From contig CABVAP010000079.1 of the NCBI GenBank assembly GCA_902496345.1, forward strand, positions 1-10,418: 10,418 bases of DNA, given 5' to 3'. Each line of letters starts with the position of its first letter. Within the stretch, counting starts at the first letter, position 1. The position numbers were made by a program, and so were the translations under genes. Shown one piece after another: positions 8,034 through 10,418 of the stretch. Origin of the DNA: an uncultured Eubacteriales bacterium. Lineage in GTDB: Bacteria; Bacillota; Clostridia; Lachnospirales; CAG-274. The notes under the pieces were generated by a model. The model was not told the origin of the DNA. It worked only from the letters and a program-made list of their open reading frames with translations, and ran no database searches.

Positions 8034-8065
8034 TTGTTATAAATATCTTTTAGAATTAATATACT
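8034..8065 (+). promoter_or_regulatory. Possible promoter of the plus-strand propeller/coiled-coil gene
   Basis: TTGTTA at 8034-8039 could serve as a -35 box. Two overlapping -10 candidates follow: TAATAT at 8057-8062 (17-bp spacer, four of six) and TATACT at 8060-8065 (five of six, but a 20-bp spacer). The region is very AT-rich, so chance matches are likely. It is listed because the gene downstream has no other upstream neighbour on its strand and must start here. Confidence 0.35.
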
Positions 8066-8081
8066 AAAATATAAATTTTAT

Positions 8082-8087
8082 GTGAGG
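8082..8087 (+). promoter_or_regulatory. Ribosome binding site that decides a TTG start
   Basis: GTGAGG here can be read as a GTG start codon, but GAGG (8084-8087) is the only Shine-Dalgarno-like sequence in the area. It lies 9 nt before an in-frame TTG at 8097. No purine-rich site precedes the GTG at a proper distance; the bases before it are a run of A and T. The TTG is therefore preferred. Confidence 0.6.
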
Positions 8088-8096
8088 TTAAACATT

Positions 8097-9527
8097 TTGA
8101 ATAATAGATATATAGTTAAAATAAATCCGGAAAAAATGCTTTGCTTTTACTACGACAATGGAAATATTTTTGTAAGAGAGCTATTAGCCGATATGAGTTA
8201 TAGCGAAAGGGGAATAATTAAAGACGTCAGGGAAAACTACACAGTAAACCTGTGTAAAAATGGTGAGATATATTTATTTTGTCAAAATTTAAATGGCGAT
8301 ATAATACATCTAAGAAAAAAAGGAAATGACTGGAACGAAAACGTAATTTTAAAAAGCAATGGTAAATCGAATAATAATATAATATTTTATTGTCTTGAAA
8401 ATGGTTTACAGATGAGCCTTGTTTATAATATTCCGTCAAATAAAAAAAATTGCTATGATATAATGAAACAAAATTTTGACGGAAAAGGAAACTGGAGTAA
8501 AGCCGAAAAAATAGACACAGCAAGAGCAATAGACAACTTTATTTTCAAATTAAATTTAATAACAAATGGTTATGGAATTTTATTCTATAAACAAAATAAA
8601 AATTCCAACGAAAATAATATAGGTTATAGAGAGATAAACTTAAATGCAATAGGCGAATATAACTCTATTTACTCATCAACGTATAGACTGGGAATATCGA
8701 GTATATTGCCAACAAATGACGCTGTACATTTTCTTTTTACATCAAAAAACTTTTTTTCAACAAAAGTATTGTATAAGAAAAAATCTATTAACGGTATGAG
8801 TAATTACATAACACTAGGGGAATTTCAGCAGATAGATAGTTGCGAATTATTTTCTGTAGACAATACGCTATATGCCTTTTGGAAAACACCGTCCGGCTTT
8901 TTTTATGTAACATCTTCAGATAATGGCGAAACTTTTTCAAGTCCGGCTAAATACACAGGCAAAATACCAAGAAATCTTGAAAAAGCAATATATTTAACAT
9001 TTGTACAATCCGATAAAAACCATTTTAATATAGAAAATTTGTATACCGATAGAATAAATATATGTAACATTCAAATAATGCCTGAAATATCGCAAGATTT
9101 TCATTTAAAACAAGCAACACCACAAAAAAATCCACCTAAAAATACAAAAACCGAAATGCCACAAAATATAGCTATGGCATCAGTTTATAATGAAAAACAG
9201 AACGAAAAACCCGAATATACAACAGATACAAGCAACACAATAGAAAGATTAAAAAATCAAATAGCACTTTTAAATCAACAGCTTTCATTTAAAGATAAAC
9301 AAATCGAAAAACTTATATCTTCAATAAATAGAAAAAACGAGGAATTTAAAAACACGGAACAAATGTGGCGTAACAGATATAAAAAATCAGTTACCGAACA
9401 ACCAAAAGAACAGACAGAAGAAAAACAAATAAAACTTGAAAAAGAAACTATAAAAGCCCCTAATCCCTCTGAAATCAATAAACTTTCCGAACCCTCTACC
9501 TCTACTAACTCCCCTGAAAATTCGTAA
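8097..9527 (+). CDS. Unrecognised protein: propeller-like repeats plus coiled coil
   Basis: The 476-residue product (TTG start) is not a family I recognise. Residues about 1-330 show recurring beta-rich units of the kind seen in propellers: hydrophobic strands alternating with NG or DG turns and W/F positions, such as NGEIYLFCQNLNGDIIHL. One perfect Asp-box S-x-D-x-G-x-T-F lies at 273-280, as in sialidase/BNR-type propellers. Residues about 335-375 are a low-complexity P/K/T/N-rich hinge. Residues about 380-431 form a likely coiled coil (IERLKNQIALLNQQL and following heptads). The tail is E/K/P/S/T-rich. There is no signal peptide or membrane segment, so a cytoplasmic scaffold or binding role is an inference. 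Isoleucine is mostly coded by ATA, more than in alaS. It is divergent from the GNAT gene and convergent with tspO. Confidence 0.85.
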   Translation: MNNRYIVKINPEKMLCFYYDNGNIFVRELLADMSYSERGIIKDVRENYTVNLCKNGEIYLFCQNLNGDIIHLRKKGNDWNENVILKSNGKSNNNIIFYCLENGLQMSLVYNIPSNKKNCYDIMKQNFDGKGNWSKAEKIDTARAIDNFIFKLNLITNGYGILFYKQNKNSNENNIGYREINLNAIGEYNSIYSSTYRLGISSILPTNDAVHFLFTSKNFFSTKVLYKKKSINGMSNYITLGEFQQIDSCELFSVDNTLYAFWKTPSGFFYVTSSDNGETFSSPAKYTGKIPRNLEKAIYLTFVQSDKNHFNIENLYTDRINICNIQIMPEISQDFHLKQATPQKNPPKNTKTEMPQNIAMASVYNEKQNEKPEYTTDTSNTIERLKNQIALLNQQLSFKDKQIEKLISSINRKNEEFKNTEQMWRNRYKKSVTEQPKEQTEEKQIKLEKETIKAPNPSEINKLSEPSTSTNSPENS

Positions 9528-9599
9528 TTTTTTATATATTTCCCACCCTAATCATAAACTTTTATACACCACCAAATAATACAAATTAAATAAATATCA

Positions 9600-9650
9600 A
9601 AAAAATCTGTATAAATCAGCTTCCACCAAACTGATTTATACAGATTTTTT
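9600..9650. terminator. Bidirectional intrinsic terminator between convergent genes
   Basis: A perfect 20-bp stem pairs 9600-9619 with 9631-9650 around an 11-nt loop. The left arm begins with six A and the right arm ends with six T, followed by ATTTTATGTTTT on the plus strand. It can therefore end transcripts from both sides. It lies 72 bp after the plus-strand gene and 18 bp after the tspO stop. It is the clearest terminator in the window. Confidence 0.9.
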
Positions 9651-9668
9651 ATTTTATGTTTTAAAATA

Positions 9669-10142
9669 TCACATATTTAACAAATAAACATTAAAATTCA
9701 AATAAGCAGCGAATAAAGACCAAAGTAAATAAGGAATTTGTAAAATTCCAGCCAACTTATCAATTTTGTAAAATTTCAAAACCATAATAGCTATAAGAAT
9801 AATCATAATAACAAGCCACACAAAAGCCACCAAGTAAGCCTTCAGATTAAAGAATATTATACTCCAAAAGAAATTAAAGAACAATTGAATTACATACACA
9901 AGCAGAGCATTTTGCGATGATAGGTTTTTAGATACAAACACCCTATAAGACGAGATTCCCATAAGTACATACAAAATTGTCCAAACTATAGGGAACAAGA
10001 TAGTTGGTGGAGTCAAAGCCGGTTTAACAACATTTTCACTATAATTTTGGATATTATCTTTAGTCAACAGATACGAAACAAAACCAATCACCAGAGGAAC
10101 AAGTATTGCAATTACAAGCATTTTAATCTTTTTATTTTTCAT
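9669..10142 (-). CDS. tspO: TspO/MBR family membrane protein
   Basis: The 157-residue protein is full length for the tryptophan-rich sensory protein / peripheral benzodiazepine receptor family, which binds porphyrins and related ligands in the membrane. Family signatures are KPALTPP (40-46), FPIVWTILYVLMG (50-62), QLFFNFFWSIIFF (86-98) and PYLLWSLFAAYLN (137-149). Five hydrophobic helices fit at about 8-26, 48-68, 79-99, 103-123 and 130-152. The family's usual tryptophan in the K-P-x-W-x-PP region is a leucine here (L43), which I recall in other Firmicute members. AAAGGAAA at 10151-10158 precedes the ATG, and a TATAAT box lies at 10179-10184. The gene converges on the plus-strand gene across a shared terminator. 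It stands alone here, with no haem or tetrapyrrole genes beside it. Its role in this organism is unknown. Confidence 0.95.
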   Translation of the reverse strand: MKNKKIKMLVIAILVPLVIGFVSYLLTKDNIQNYSENVVKPALTPPTILFPIVWTILYVLMGISSYRVFVSKNLSSQNALLVYVIQLFFNFFWSIIFFNLKAYLVAFVWLVIMIILIAIMVLKFYKIDKLAGILQIPYLLWSLFAAYLNFNVYLLNM

Positions 10143-10178
10143 AGTTTAAATTTCCTTTCACGTAATATCTATAACAAA

Positions 10179-10184
10179 ATTATA
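10179..10184 (-). promoter_or_regulatory. -10 box of the probable tspO promoter
   Basis: A perfect TATAAT on the minus strand lies 36 bp before the tspO ATG, with TG two bases further upstream. The hexamer at 17-bp spacing (TTATAT, 10207 to 10202) is a poor -35 match. The leader would be about 30 nt and includes the AAGG ribosome binding site. Confidence 0.5.
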
Positions 10185-10235
10185 TGCAGAAATTTCACAA
10201 AATATAAATATTAAATAAATTGTGGTTTGTAGGGG

Positions 10236-10261
10236 TAAATCTTTTTGAGTAAAAAGATTTA
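10236..10261. repeat. 11-bp hairpin in the right intergenic region
   Basis: The stem pairs 10236-10246 with 10251-10261 around the loop GAGT. The arms are A/T-rich with a single C-G pair. It is the first of a series of hairpins that continues to the window edge. It may be a terminator of an unseen gene to the right on the minus strand or part of the repeat. The bases following the stem on either strand are not a U-tract, so the terminator reading is weak. Confidence 0.4.
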
Positions 10262-10300
10262 AAAAACTGGTTTTGTGGTGGTTTTGATTTTGGGGTTATA

Positions 10301-10396
10301 TCCGATTTTATCGGAAATCTATTTATTTGCCTACGGCGTGGTACTTTTTGATTGCAAAAAGTACCCAAAAACCTGGGGGGTTTCGATTCCCCCCAG
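10301..10396. repeat. Four-hairpin intergenic structured repeat
   Basis: Four perfect inverted repeats follow one another. TCCGAT (10301-10306) pairs with ATCGGA (10310-10315). GCC (10329-10331) pairs with GGC (10335-10337) with loop TAC. GGTACTTTTT (10340-10349) pairs with AAAAAGTACC (10356-10365). CTGGGGGG (10373-10380) pairs with CCCCCCAG (10389-10396). A C-rich tail ACCCCCACA follows. The G/C-rich last hairpin and C-rich tail parallel the arrangement at 51-72, and both ends share the words TCGGAAA and CTACG in the same order. The element is probably cut by the window edge. There is no coding potential I trust across it. Confidence 0.5.
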
Positions 10397-10418
10397 ACCC
10401 CCACAAACGAGCAGGGGA

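Noticed and set aside
8082..8096. GTG at 8082 as the start of the plus-strand gene
   Set aside because: It overlaps the only GAGG ribosome binding site, which is correctly spaced for the TTG at 8097.
10195..10404. 69-residue minus-strand open frame
   Set aside because: It runs across the hairpin repeats, has a low-complexity product with no recognisable family, and lacks a convincing ribosome binding site.
1..10418. CRISPR array, tRNA or rRNA gene, insertion sequence, or phage genes
   Set aside because: I saw no regularly spaced direct repeats, no tRNA-like cloverleaf with conserved arms, and no transposase or integrase product on either strand.

Overview
The window is AT-rich and carries A/T-ending codons, strong GGAGG-type ribosome binding sites, a TTG start and compact sigma-70-type promoters. 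Together with a very large oxygen-sensitive-type 2-hydroxyacyl-CoA dehydratase/activase fusion protein, this points to an anaerobic low-GC Firmicute of the class Clostridia. Family-level placement (for example Lachnospirales) is only a guess.

Layout, left to right. Positions 1-231 hold no gene, only a run of hairpins that looks like a structured intergenic repeat. alaS (alanyl-tRNA synthetase) lies on the minus strand at 232-2874. It appears to have its own promoter at the very end of the upstream gene and a leader of about 130 nt with a 13-bp palindrome. Upstream of it, also on the minus strand, is a 1422-residue iron-sulfur protein (3028-7296). It joins two BcrAD/BadFG/HgdC-type activator ATPase domains, a cysteine-rich linker, and two mutually similar HgdA/HgdB-like halves. 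Next comes a GNAT acetyltransferase of the phosphinothricin/MnaT type (7394-7891, minus). A back-to-back promoter region separates it from the only plus-strand gene (8097-9527), an unrecognised protein with beta-propeller-like repeats and a C-terminal coiled coil. That gene converges on tspO (9669-10142, minus), a five-helix TspO/MBR membrane protein, and the two share a 20-bp bidirectional terminator. Positions 10185-10418 contain no gene but another series of hairpins.

The genes do not form an obvious pathway. Most appear to be single transcription units with their own promoters. The most interesting object is the giant fusion protein. It carries, in one chain, the equivalents of both activator subunits and both dehydratase-like subunits of a two-component ATP-driven low-potential reductase. 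Each part keeps its candidate cluster-binding cysteines. No CoA-transferase, Etf or acyl-CoA dehydrogenase gene lies nearby, so its substrate cannot be read from this window.
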